A DNA stretch of 64,000 nt from Bacillota bacterium (GCA_021828865.1 JAJZCW010000011.1:31083-95082); one strand, 5' to 3'; positions 51,901 to 60,382 are shown, counted from the stretch's first letter. Notes: generated from the sequence alone by a model not told the origin. Made by a program: numbers and translations.

Positions 51901-52971
51901 ATGACCGTTGGACATTTCAAATCATCGTCAGATCGTTTTCCGAAAAACATCAGAGCCAATGTCACCCGTTTGCCAATCAATCAAGCTACCGCGACAGCTG
52001 AGAATCGAACCAATATCCTGTCAGACTGGGAACTGGTCACTGAATGGTTCATCGGAAATGCTCTCCGCGAGGGTCACACCCTGCGCTCTCAACAACCCAG
52101 AGAGGAACGACTCCGTGTGTTTGCCAAATTTGCTGGTGGCACTCCGCAAGAGACCACAGGCGAGACCGTCAAACGCTATGTAGATGACTGTCTCAATCGG
52201 AAGTTATCTCACTTAACCATTAACAGTGTATTACGGCCAGTCCGCACCTTATATAGTGAACTTGGCAAAGAAGGATATGTAGAGACTGGATTTAATCCAG
52301 CGCAAGCGGTTCGCAAATTAAAGGAACCATTGAATTCCGTTGTGCCCCTTTCCCCTGCTAATATTCAATCACTGTTGACAACATTTGACCGGACAAGTTG
52401 GCCGGAACTCAGAGACTATACCATCGTGTGCCTGATGCTGGAAACTGGACTTCGTGCAACAGAATGTTTGAATGCACAGTTGCAAGATTTGGACATAAAT
52501 TCAGGATCTCTTTTTGTACCACCGGAGAACGCCAAAGGCAGAAAAGCACGATCCGTCTACTTTGGTGAACGCATGACAACCATTCTTAAGGATTGGTTGG
52601 ATAAACGCGAGGTAGATAGTGATCATTTGTTCCCCAGCGTGTATCTGGACTTGTCTGGGGATTATCACCCACTATCCCGTAAAGCGTTTGAGAAACGTCT
52701 AGTCAAATATGGCCAGCGAGCAAAGGTAAATGTTCATGCCCACCAGCTACGACACGCCTTTGCCATCAACTAACTCAGGGAATCTGGCGGTGACCTTGCC
52801 ACTTGCGCTAGGCAGATGGGGCACAGTAGCGTCCGCGTGACGGAACGGTACCTGAACGTAGCAGAATCTGGAGTACAATGTGTACTGGTTCGCCAGCACA
52901 GCCTACTTGACCACACAAATGCAATCAAGCCCAAACGCCGCAGAGTAGACACAGGGAGGAATTCACGATGA
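51901..52971 (+). pseudogene. Tyrosine recombinase (integrase) interrupted by one in-frame TAA
   Basis: Read through the stop, this is a 356-aa phage-integrase-family recombinase. The N-terminal SAM-like domain (about 30-125) includes TVKRYVDDCLNRKLSHLTINS; the catalytic domain shows Arg I in CLMLETGLRATECLNAQL, a Lys in NAKGRKARSVYFGE, and HQLRHAFAIN. A TAA at 52771-52773 then cuts the frame; beyond it MGHSSVRVTERYL supplies the last His and the Tyr nucleophile. Relatives usually have Tyr at the stop position (FAIN-Y-LR), so a single base change would explain it. GGAGGGG precedes the ATG, and the true end overlaps the next gene by ATGA. As written, the product lacks its nucleophile. Confidence 0.85.
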
Positions 52972-53693
52972 AAAATATCTCTCTTGGTCAAGCGTTAGCA
53001 CGATTCACCGCGTATCAAAATGCTGAAAACCAACCTAAATATGCCCGCGCTGTCACGGCGAGGATTGCGGAATTAATTGACCATTGTGCAGAAGTTGGCG
53101 TGACCAAATTAAACAATGTGGAATTGAAACATATTCGCGATTGGTTACGAAAAACACCGAAGAAATCTCATCCTGGCGCGTGGAAAGCCAGGCATTTGGC
53201 TGCGCAAACCTTCTTTAATTATTGCGTGTTCGTAAGTCTGATGAATCCTGACGACAACCCTCTCACTGTCAGTCCACGTGGTACCACACTCACGAACAAA
53301 CCACTACTGACCGAATTTGACCTACACCGCTTGCTGATGGTCGTTCACGATAATCACATGGGAATTCAGGATAAAATGGCTTGTATATTACTATGGAACG
53401 GTTACAAATTAAGCGACCTGAATGGTTTGACCGTCAATGATATTCTTCGATTTCCCTCTCCTGCTAAAGAATTAGCTGAAACCACTTTGCAATTCCGCCA
53501 ACATTTAAGGAACAATTCTTTGTGGATAAATACGCAAGGTAACCCTCGAATTATTCATGAGCAAAAGCTGAATAAACGATTGCAGCACTACGCGGAACGA
53601 GCTGAATTGAATGATCCGTCCAGAGTATCCGCGTCATTGTTATATCAGAGTGGAAATTATCATCGATTGAGTGAAGTGGAGGAGGAAGAATAA
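52968..53693 (+). CDS. Short tyrosine-recombinase-like protein, probably catalytically inactive
   Basis: A 241-aa protein with an N-terminal helical SAM-like domain (about 1-85: ALARFTAYQNAENQPKYARA, ELKHIRDWLRKTPKKSHPG, AQTFFNYCVFVSLM) and a shortened C-terminal domain. MACILLWNGYKLSDLNGLTVNDI aligns with the Arg-I helix of recombinases, but the Arg of TGLR is Lys, and no H-x-x-R or Tyr box follows. It is coupled to the integrase (ATGA overlap, GGGAGG eight bases upstream). It may act as an architectural or regulatory partner. No named family is recognised with certainty. Confidence 0.65.
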   Translation: MKNISLGQALARFTAYQNAENQPKYARAVTARIAELIDHCAEVGVTKLNNVELKHIRDWLRKTPKKSHPGAWKARHLAAQTFFNYCVFVSLMNPDDNPLTVSPRGTTLTNKPLLTEFDLHRLLMVVHDNHMGIQDKMACILLWNGYKLSDLNGLTVNDILRFPSPAKELAETTLQFRQHLRNNSLWINTQGNPRIIHEQKLNKRLQHYAERAELNDPSRVSASLLYQSGNYHRLSEVEEEE

Positions 53694-54067
53694 TGGATAT
53701 TCGATTATATGTGCCTATTTATCATGATTGCGCATTTACGGCTTTGCAAAAATCCAAAATTCCGGAATCTGTTATTGTGATGCTACTCAATCTTCTGCCA
53801 ATCAACGAGCATGTAATGGTAGAAGTTGAGAATGCCGACCGCGAATATGAGATAGTGAAAACTTTTGAGTATGACTTGAACGATAATGAAGAAACACTTC
53901 AGGGGCTAGAGATTACTGCCAACTGGGGCGAGTCATGGTTCCCCTGGGCATATCGAAAAGATGACATCTGGCGAGGAGTGCCGGATAATAATTCGATTCA
54001 GGATTTTATCGTTCAACGGCTGATAGTTGCAGCAGAACAATACTGGCAGGAATTATCCAAAATATAA
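53693..54067 (+). CDS. Unknown 124-aa protein, third gene of the recombinase cassette
   Basis: An acidic 124-aa protein starting MDIRLYVPIYHDCAFTALQK, with a Trp-rich middle (NWGESWFPWAYRKDDIWRG) and a C-terminal helix (IVQRLIVAAEQYWQELSK). The ATG shares one base with the preceding stop (TAATGG), and GGAGGA lies six bases upstream, so it is cotranslated with the recombinase-like gene. No family is recognised. Its size and position recall the small third protein (TnpC) of Tn554-like elements, but no sequence similarity can be claimed. Confidence 0.6.
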   Translation: MDIRLYVPIYHDCAFTALQKSKIPESVIVMLLNLLPINEHVMVEVENADREYEIVKTFEYDLNDNEETLQGLEITANWGESWFPWAYRKDDIWRGVPDNNSIQDFIVQRLIVAAEQYWQELSKI

Positions 54068-54086
54068 CGAATTTTATAAACAACAT

Positions 54087-54222
54087 CACCAATTCCCAAA
54101 TGATAAAATACAATTGCGAACCAAAACTATTTTGTTGCGCTAACGGGTTGCGACTTTCAAGTCGCAACCCGTTAGTACAATAAAATACTCATGCTTGCAA
54201 TAAATGGTTTTGAGAATTGGTG
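54087..54222. repeat. Nested inverted repeat with a 17-bp perfect core hairpin
   Basis: The core 54140-54175 is a perfect 17-bp inverted repeat around TC (left arm CTAACGGGTTGCGACTT). Outside it, ATTTTGTTG/TATTATTTT-like arms pair imperfectly, and the ends CACCAATTCCCAAA (54087-54100) and TTTGAGAATTGGTG (54209-54222) pair with one mismatch. The whole 136 bp is thus a MITE- or attachment-like palindrome between the recombinase trio and a convergent gene. It could also end transcription, but its T run is weak and it is far stronger than needed. Confidence 0.75.
54203..54214 (+). repeat. Right copy of the 12-bp direct repeat flanking the recombinase trio
   Basis: AATGGTTTTGAG, identical to 51769-51780, lies inside the right outer arm of the nested palindrome. 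Confidence 0.45.
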
Positions 54223-54235
54223 ACGTCAACCATCG

Positions 54236-54955
54236 TCAGCCTAAGTTAATTTCAGTTTTATTTCTATTTAAGATTTCAATTATCGTCGTTCCACCCAAGT
54301 ACTTTTTCGTCGATTCAGCAAGCGTGTCGAGCGCTTCTCTAAAGTCCTTATGGCGCTCATGATCGACTGATTCGATTACCAGGAAAGCGTTCTTCGTGTT
54401 CTCTGTTAACATGGTACGCTGTCCGTCCCGCCAATTCAAGCAACGGCAAACTGCCCCTGCATCATCTAGATAACAGATTTCATCTGGCAACGTGGGATCA
54501 TCCGCTTCATCGCCAAGGGCTAAAAAAGGATCTTTACCTTGCGTCATTGTCAGTCGGAGATTCCCCTGAAACGCATCAATATCTTCACCGCCGCAGGGTA
54601 GTCCAAATTGAAGTGAAACGGCATTGTAGATGTCCACCAGTGGATTGATGCTGCCGACTCCTTTTCCGCTTACCACGCGTTTAAGCAGGGCTTCGATGGA
54701 ACTACGCGCTCCCTTTTTTGTTTTGAATTTTCTATAAGCTTCACGCCAAACGGAAATCACCGGATTTTCACTCAATATCTCTTCTATCAAAAACTTCTTG
54801 GCTTCATGATGATTTTGTTCTAATAAACTGATGATGCTAGGTCGAACGCTGCTGGTGCCCTCGTCTGTGTTATTAATCTCCTTAGCCAAAACCACACCGA
54901 TTTCTGCGTTGGGAAAGAGTTCCCAAAATGATTTTTCAACCACAAACTGGCTCAT
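54236..54955 (-). CDS. B3/B4 tRNA-binding domain protein
   Basis: A 239-aa protein of the B3/B4 family, the fold of the PheRS beta-subunit editing module, found free-standing in many bacteria. Signs are VISVWREAYRKFKTKKGARSS, EALLKRVVSGKGVGSINPLVD, YNAVSLQFGLPCGGEDIDAF and the C-terminal CRCLNWRDGQRTMLTENTKN. Free-standing forms are thought to edit or bind aminoacyl-tRNA or amino acids. ATG 54955 has CGGAG seven bases upstream. It lies 37 bases after the MocR regulator on the same strand, so it may be cotranscribed. Nearby LysE and PaiB suggest an amino-acid theme. Confidence 0.85.
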   Translation of the reverse strand: MSQFVVEKSFWELFPNAEIGVVLAKEINNTDEGTSSVRPSIISLLEQNHHEAKKFLIEEILSENPVISVWREAYRKFKTKKGARSSIEALLKRVVSGKGVGSINPLVDIYNAVSLQFGLPCGGEDIDAFQGNLRLTMTQGKDPFLALGDEADDPTLPDEICYLDDAGAVCRCLNWRDGQRTMLTENTKNAFLVIESVDHERHKDFREALDTLAESTKKYLGGTTIIEILNRNKTEINLG

Positions 54956-54992
54956 ATTTTCACTCCGTTCCTTATGGTCATTACATAACAGA

Positions 54993-56381
54993 TCAATCAC
55001 TTGAAGTCCACACTTCTTTTAAGCGCTTCACACCAAGTGTTATTTCATCATAAGAAAGATGACTAAACCCCAATTTCACAATGGGCTGATGAGAAGTGTT
55101 GGTTAAGTAGTAGAGTGAAGTCGGATTTACCTTTATTCCGTAACGTGAAGCGTGATCGATTAACCATTCTTCTGATCGATTCAGATGTAGTTTAATGAGT
55201 ACATACAATCCCGAATGTTCGCCAATGATCGTAATCATTTGATCAAATTGCTTGTTTAATTCTAATACTAAATGAGCCATTTTGCGCTTGTACACGAGCC
55301 GCATGCGCTTGATGTGGCGATTCCATTCTCCGGATTCCATAAATTTCGCCATTGTCAGTTGGCTGAAAAGGGAAGTTGGATTTTCAAAATGAATAAAACG
55401 CTCTTTATAGCGAGATAGGTGTGGTTCAGGCAATACCATATAACTTAAACGGATTCCTGGGAGAAAGGATTTTGAGAAATTTCCCAAATAAATAACTCTT
55501 GTTAAATCGATGGAGGCGAGGGCAGGAAATGGTTTTTGTGTATAGCGAAATTCGCTGTCGTAATCATCTTCGATGATATATCCACTCACCTTGTTGGCCC
55601 ATTGAATTAACGTTTGTCGTTGTTGAATTGACATGTCGACCCCAAGCGGGCTTTGATTGGATGGGGTGACATAGATAAGCTGAGAGTTCATGTGTTCCAA
55701 TTGAGATAAATCCGCCCCTGTTTCATCAATCGGCAGAGGTTCAAGCAGAAAATGATGAAATTGAAAAGCCGCTCTAGCGCCGTCATAGCCGGGATCTTCG
55801 ACAATAATGCTTTGAAAATCATTCTTCAGTAGATGGCCAAGGTAAACGAGCATTTGTTGGGTGCTACTGCCAATGATGATGGCATCTTCATGTGTCTTAA
55901 CACCGCGTGATGAAAACAAATAGTGGGCAATTTGTTCGCGCAAGCATTGTTCACCAAATGGCTCCCCATATTGAAAACTCTCTTGTCGTGTTAACACCTG
56001 ATTGGCCATTTTTCTCCAGATTTTCAAGGGGAAATGTTCCTGATCTACGGCATCTGCTCGGAAATTCACTAATACTAATGTTGCTGGGTCTGATTGAACG
56101 TTGTTTTGAACGATGAGTTGCTCTCGAATTAAAAAAGGTTCCAACTCGTTAACGAAATACCCTCTCCGTCCCTCGCCGCGAATATAGCCTTCAGCCATGA
56201 GTAGATCATACGCTATCAGTGTTGTGTTACGACTCACATCTAATGAACCTGCAAGTTGACGTATAGAGGGCAATTGTTCATTGGCCAATACGTCTCCTTG
56301 CTCAATAAAGAATTTGAATTTCTCATAAATCTGTTTGTATTTAGGGGAATTGTCATGCAAGTTAAATATCATATTTTTCAT
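54993..56381 (-). CDS. MocR/GabR-type regulator (GntR-aminotransferase fusion)
   Basis: A 462-aa fusion: an N-terminal GntR winged helix (PKYKQIYEKFKFFIEQGDVL, QLPSIRQLAGSLDVSRNTTLIAYDLLMAEGYI) and a fold-type-I aminotransferase domain with SSTQQMLVYLGHLL, VTPSNQSPLGVDM, DDYDSEFRY and the PLP-binding Lys in YLGNFSKSFLPGIRLSYMV. Such proteins sense PLP, PLP-amino acid or GABA-like ligands and often control a divergent gene. It is divergent from paiB-lysE across about 100 bp, which makes these its likely targets. No clear ribosome site precedes the ATG. Confidence 0.93.
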   Translation of the reverse strand: MKNMIFNLHDNSPKYKQIYEKFKFFIEQGDVLANEQLPSIRQLAGSLDVSRNTTLIAYDLLMAEGYIRGEGRRGYFVNELEPFLIREQLIVQNNVQSDPATLVLVNFRADAVDQEHFPLKIWRKMANQVLTRQESFQYGEPFGEQCLREQIAHYLFSSRGVKTHEDAIIIGSSTQQMLVYLGHLLKNDFQSIIVEDPGYDGARAAFQFHHFLLEPLPIDETGADLSQLEHMNSQLIYVTPSNQSPLGVDMSIQQRQTLIQWANKVSGYIIEDDYDSEFRYTQKPFPALASIDLTRVIYLGNFSKSFLPGIRLSYMVLPEPHLSRYKERFIHFENPTSLFSQLTMAKFMESGEWNRHIKRMRLVYKRKMAHLVLELNKQFDQMITIIGEHSGLYVLIKLHLNRSEEWLIDHASRYGIKVNPTSLYYLTNTSHQPIVKLGFSHLSYDEITLGVKRLKEVWTSSD

Positions 56382-56479
56382 TGGCTACCATCCATCTGAC
56401 ACGTTAAATTAATTATAACTGTACCTTTTTATATGTCAAATTGTAGACTATGATCTTCACATCGGAAAGGGTGATCTGA

Positions 56480-57103
56480 ATGTATATTCCAAAGCAATAT
56501 CAGATGGATCATGATGAAGCGGTTCAACTGATGAAATCCAATCCTTTTGCCTTATTGATCAGTGTCGATGAACATCGTCCTGTGGCTACACATCTGCCAC
56601 TAGAAATCCGCGAACAGGATGGAAAAATTTATGCAACCGGGCATATTGCCAATGGAAATATGCAAAAAGATGCATTCAACACTCAGCGTGAAGTGCTGCT
56701 AGTTTTCCAAGGACCCCATGCTTAAATTTCATCAAGTTGGTACACGGTTGACACGGTGCCAACTTGGGACTATTTGTCTATCCATGCCTACGGAAAAGTT
56801 CGGATCGTAACGGAAGACGAGTTGAAAACAGCGTTGACGACCATGCTTGCCCGCTATGAGTCACAACGTGAAAACGGTCGAACATGGCAAACATTTGACG
56901 CTAACAAGCTTGAAAATGAAATGAAGGGAATTATAGGCTTTGAAATTGAAATCACTACGATTCAAGCAGCCGCTAAGATGAGTCAAAATCGAAGTGACAT
57001 TAATTACCAATCAATTGTTGCAGAGCTTGGGAATTCTAACGATCAAAGGGAAGTTCATGTGGCAAAGTGGATGCGTGAACAACGGAAAGGACTGTTTTCA
57101 TGA
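56480..57103 (+). pseudogene. PaiB/FMN-binding regulator family gene interrupted by one TAA
   Basis: In one frame the sequence encodes a 207-aa PaiB-like protein: MYIPKQYQMDHDEAVQLMKS, FALLISVDEHRPVATHLPLE, GKIYATGHIANGN, VLLVFQGPHA, then TAA at 56723-56725, then ISSSWYTVDTVPTWDYLSIH and AYGKVRIV. The family motif is GPHAYIS, so the stop replaces Tyr, a one-base change from TAT or TAC. The remainder, including IIGFEIEITTIQAAAKMSQNR, is intact. AAAGGG lies eight bases before the ATG, and the stop overlaps lysE. PaiB relatives bind FMN or heme and affect degradative-enzyme or spore gene expression; this copy should be non-functional unless read through. Confidence 0.85.
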
Positions 57104-57768
57104 TGAATTTATTGATCACGGCGTTTTTTCTAGGCATCGTGTATAGTGCAGCCCCCGGTGCGGTCAATACAGAAGCCTTGCATCGAGGCTTAAAGCGTGG
57201 ATTTATGCCTTCGTTTTTAGTTCAACTTGGCGCTCTGCTTGGAGATTTGGTCTGGGCCGTCATTGGGTTAACCGGTGTTGCATTGGTATTTCATATTTTG
57301 GCGATACAAATTATTTTAGGGATTGCTGGCGTGGCTTTTTTGTTCCGTATGGCATGGATTTCATTCTTAGATGCTCGAAAATCGTTGGATTTGACCCAAC
57401 CAGATAATAAGGAACAACGGGATTTTATCACGGGGATTGTATTTTCAATTGCGAACCCATTCGGCATAGCGTTCTGGGGAGGAATCGGTGGAGGATTTGC
57501 TGTTCAAATTTCAGGGATGCCTTTAATTGATAAGCTGCTTATTCTACTCATCGGTTTTGCGATAGGAGCATTTGCTTGGTGTATAGGTATTTCTGCATTG
57601 GTCACATGGTCACGTAAGTTTATTGGAGAAAAAATTTTACGTGGAATTTTTACCTTATCAAGTTTAGCGATGGCGTACTTTGCCCTGGAAATGGTATGGA
57701 ATTTGATTCATAGTACACTTTATCCAATGCTTTCAACGCGACTTCGAAGTCATATCAGTGAATCATGA
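57100..57768 (+). CDS. LysE/RhtB family amino-acid exporter
   Basis: A 222-aa protein with six helices: LLITAFFLGIVYSAAPGAVN carries the family GxxxPGP-like start (here APGAVNTEAL), followed by GFMPSFLVQLGALLGDLVWAVIGLTG and GIVFSIANPFGIAFWGGIGGG. LysE-type proteins export basic or other amino acids or small metabolites. The ATG overlaps the paiB stop (ATGATGA), with AAAGGA eight bases upstream. It is divergent from the MocR regulator, consistent with PLP- or amino-acid-dependent control. Confidence 0.9.
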   Translation: MMNLLITAFFLGIVYSAAPGAVNTEALHRGLKRGFMPSFLVQLGALLGDLVWAVIGLTGVALVFHILAIQIILGIAGVAFLFRMAWISFLDARKSLDLTQPDNKEQRDFITGIVFSIANPFGIAFWGGIGGGFAVQISGMPLIDKLLILLIGFAIGAFAWCIGISALVTWSRKFIGEKILRGIFTLSSLAMAYFALEMVWNLIHSTLYPMLSTRLRSHISES

Positions 57769-58109
57769 TCTAGTTAAACGGCGGCAAGAATCCTACTAAG
57801 TGAAATAGGGTGGCATTGCATGATTATACGTTGGAATCAAAGTGGCCGAATTACGTAATCGGGCCGTTATATTTAACAACGCCGGTTATGGGAAGCTCAT
57901 ATAACCAGACATGCAATCGGATTTTGTCAGACCTTCTGAAGAAGGCAGTGTTCGCGATATATATCGGGAATATTATGTATTCGCTACGTGGACGAGAGAT
58001 GGAGGAAGTCGCATAGGGATTCGATTCAACTATTTTCAAAATTACGAGCCATCATTCGTGTTTCGAACAAATACAATCGACCAACTTGTGGAATAGCCGC
58101 CAATCAATA
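57769..58109. other. Stretch without a supported gene between lysE and brnT
   Basis: About 340 bp. Short frames exist (one would give RDIYREYYVFATWTRDGGSR and similar), but none has a ribosome site or recognisable family; they may be gene debris. The right end holds the brnTA promoter. Confidence 0.4.
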
Positions 58110-58139
58110 TTGTCAATTAGACATGAGTATGATTATAAT
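58110..58139 (+). promoter_or_regulatory. Sigma-A promoter of the brnTA operon
   Basis: TTGTCA (58110-58115) and TATAAT (58134-58139) are separated by 18 bases, with an A+T-rich spacer, about 34 bases upstream of the brnT start. The -10 box is perfect. Confidence 0.7.
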
Positions 58140-58172
58140 TATAAATGTAAATACAGCGTCGGAGGCCTAAAG

Positions 58173-58439
58173 GTGTTTATTTGGGATTCGTGGAATCAAG
58201 AACATATCGCCAGACACGATGTTGAACCATATGAAGCTGAGGAAACAATGGCAGATCCTGGCCGAGTGAAAGTCAACACACATGGAATTGGGGAAGAAAA
58301 ACGAGGCCTTATTGGTAAGACGGAAGAAGGTCGTTATTTAGTCGTTATTTATACAAAACGTGAAGACGGGTTCTATGTCATCACTGCACGAGACGCAGAG
58401 GAAGACGAAAAGAAATGGTATCGTAGGAGGAACAAGTAA
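58173..58439 (+). CDS. brnT: BrnT-like toxin
   Basis: An 88-aa protein of the BrnT (DUF497) RelE-like fold: VFIWDSWNQEHIARHDVEPY at the N-terminus matches the family F-x-W-D-x-x-K/N...KHGV start, GLIGKTEEGRYLVVIYTKRE is the central sheet and FYVITARDAEEDEKKWYRR is the C-terminal ISAR-type helix. BrnT cleaves mRNA. GTG 58173 has GGAGG seven bases upstream. The antitoxin gene starts directly at its stop codon. Confidence 0.8.
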   Translation: MFIWDSWNQEHIARHDVEPYEAEETMADPGRVKVNTHGIGEEKRGLIGKTEEGRYLVVIYTKREDGFYVITARDAEEDEKKWYRRRNK

Positions 58440-58760
58440 ATGACGGAAGATAAAAAGCTGTTGACCGACGTTAGCCAGGTCCCTAAAAACATGACGGACT
58501 CCCAGGAAGCTGAGTTTTGGGCTACGCACAAAATGACCGAGGAATTTTTGCAACAAGCAACGGTTGACGAAGACGAGAACGACGACGACCTGCCGCCCAA
58601 AAGAACGGAAGCCAAGACAATCACGATCAGAATGGACTTGGATACGATTGAACGCTTACAAAAGATGGCCGAAATAAAACATAAAGGGTATCAGACGTTG
58701 CTGAAGCAGTTTGTTATTGAACGTCTGTACGAGGAAGAAAAGCGGGGTGGGGTTGTTTAG
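58440..58760 (+). CDS. brnA: BrnA-like antitoxin with acidic N-terminal extension
   Basis: A 106-aa protein whose C-terminal half is a ribbon-helix-helix: KTITIRMDLDTIERLQKMAE, then HKGYQTLLKQFVIERLYEEE, typical of BrnA/CopG antitoxins. The first half is strongly acidic (TVDEDENDDDLPP) and should wrap the toxin. It is adjacent to and cotranscribed with brnT, as in the Brucella BrnTA locus. BrnA dimers repress the operon promoter. Confidence 0.8.
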   Translation: MTEDKKLLTDVSQVPKNMTDSQEAEFWATHKMTEEFLQQATVDEDENDDDLPPKRTEAKTITIRMDLDTIERLQKMAEIKHKGYQTLLKQFVIERLYEEEKRGGVV

Positions 58761-58822
58761 GGCGTACCGCGATTTTTATGCCGACTAATACTGGGTTGAC
58801 GATTAAATACTTTTAAAACACG

Positions 58823-58849
58823 AAAACCAGTCCATAACGGGCTGGTTTT
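58823..58849 (+). terminator. Rho-independent terminator of brnTA
   Basis: AAAACCAG and CTGGTTTT pair around an 11-base loop. It lies about 60 bases after the brnA stop, with TTTTAAT at the end. Confidence 0.7.
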
Positions 58850-58997
58850 AATAAATGTCGCCAAATATAGCAACGGAAAACTATCAATAATTATTATTTT
58901 CTGATTCATCACCATAACCCTTGCTAGACATTGAATAAACGCGGATTTACCTCTATCGTGGGAGTTGCTGAGACAACCACTTGGGAGGGAATCCGCG

Positions 58998-60068
58998 TTG
59001 TGTAACGACTTTACCATAGAATTCATTGGACTGTCATCCTTCACTATCACAGATTGGTGGAAAGAATCTGAATCCCATTGGGTCGTTCAGTTAGATCCTA
59101 CCACTCATCAGGTGGATTGTCCGATCTGCTTCAAGCGCAGTAGCAACCACGCTCGGCCTGGACGCAGAATTCTGCGCCATCGCCACATCCTAGGGTGGGG
59201 AGATGTATCGGTTTGCGTTCCGATCTGGAGACAGCGTTGCGATCACTGTGCACTGACCTTCACGGTAGAATGGGATGGGATCCCGATCCGAGGATCGGTG
59301 ACGGATTCGTTTCGGCAACTGGCCGTGAAACAGTGCCACGGAAGAGACCTACAATCTGTCCCTCGGGAACTAAACATCCGCTATAGCACACTGGAGCGGT
59401 GGTATTATACAGACGCTCCGCGAGGATTACCTGATCCTGCATACCACGCCCCACCTGATGTTTTATGTATGGATGAATTTGCACTTCGTAAAGGGCACCG
59501 ATACGGACTCAATCTTATGGATGCCCGATCGGGTCACGTATGGCAAGTGACGTCGGGGCGATCAAGAAGTCAGGTCCGTGCGGCACTCCAAGCATGGCCA
59601 TTTGTTTCGCCACCACAAGTGATCGTGACGGATCTGGCGCCTGGTATGGCAGATACCGTTCGAAGCATATGGCCAGAGACCACAGTGGTAGCAGATAAGT
59701 TTCACGTCTTTCAACTGTTTGGAAAATCGCTAGAGCAGAAACGAAAACTTAGTACATTTCGGGGAACACAGCATCGAGGGCGACACGAACAACGACTACT
59801 GCATAAACCAATGGAACAACTCCAAGAAACGGAGCAAGATGAACTGAAGGCATGGTTAGCATCGGATCCTGGATTAAAAGAATTACATACGGCATTGCAA
59901 GAGTTCCGCGCAATATACGCCGATGAAAATCCAGAACGCGGCGTACGTGCTTTTGAAAGATGGCTCAGAAACTATCTGTATTCCACTTCGGCTGCGGTAC
60001 GAAGAATTGCCAAAACACTGATTCAATGGCAAGACGAGATCAAGGCTTATTTTACGTATCCGTTATAA
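58998..60068 (+). pseudogene. ISL3-family transposase, 3'-truncated
   Basis: A 356-aa ISL3-type transposase. The N-terminal zinc ribbon has VDCPICFKRS and RQRCDHCALTF; then an HTH region, the first catalytic Asp in VLCMDEFALRKGHRYG, the second in VIVTDLAPGMADTVRSIWP and VVADKFHVFQLF. Family members continue for 40-80 more residues with a GxxEGxNxxIK motif holding the Glu. Here a stop follows AYFTYPL, so that motif is lost. TTG 58998 is preceded by GGGAGGG at eight bases. No terminal inverted repeats could be found, so only part of the element remains. Confidence 0.82.
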
Positions 60069-60192
60069 TTGAGATCATGACACTATTATCGAATTAAACT
60101 GATGCCTCGAAACTATCTATGAAAATTCAGTTCTCTGAGTTAACATAGTTGGCAGAGAGCTGGAGCATTATATTCTAAAAAGGGGATTCGCA

Positions 60193-60366
60193 ATGAAAGT
60201 ATCTTATGAACTAAAAACGCCGGCAGATTTGAAGGAAATTAAAGAACTCCTCAAACCGTACGGCGGTCGTTGTGCAAAAGTTCAAGACGGCACGATTGAA
60301 TACCAAATCAAAGAGGAAAATGAATCGGCTGCATTGAACGAATTGAAGAATCGTGGCATCATTTAG
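60193..60366 (+). CDS. Small 57-aa protein of unknown function
   Basis: Reads MKVSYELKTPADLKEIKELL, then KPYGGRCAKVQDGTIEYQIK and EENESAALNELKNRGII. It has an alpha-beta pattern with one Cys and many charged residues. AAGGGG lies seven bases before the ATG, and a good terminator follows, so it is probably expressed. No family is recognised. Confidence 0.6.
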   Translation: MKVSYELKTPADLKEIKELLKPYGGRCAKVQDGTIEYQIKEENESAALNELKNRGII

Positions 60367-60382
60367 AACCGCAAATATCTAC

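Noticed and set aside
51901..54067. Assignment of the recombinase trio to Tn554
   Set aside because: Tn554 TnpB is about 630 aa; the second protein here is 241 aa and looks truncated in the catalytic domain, so only the layout is similar.
58757..59050. A 97-codon minus-strand frame between brnA and the ISL3 transposase
   Set aside because: It overlaps the brnTA terminator and the transposase start and has no recognisable family or ribosome site.
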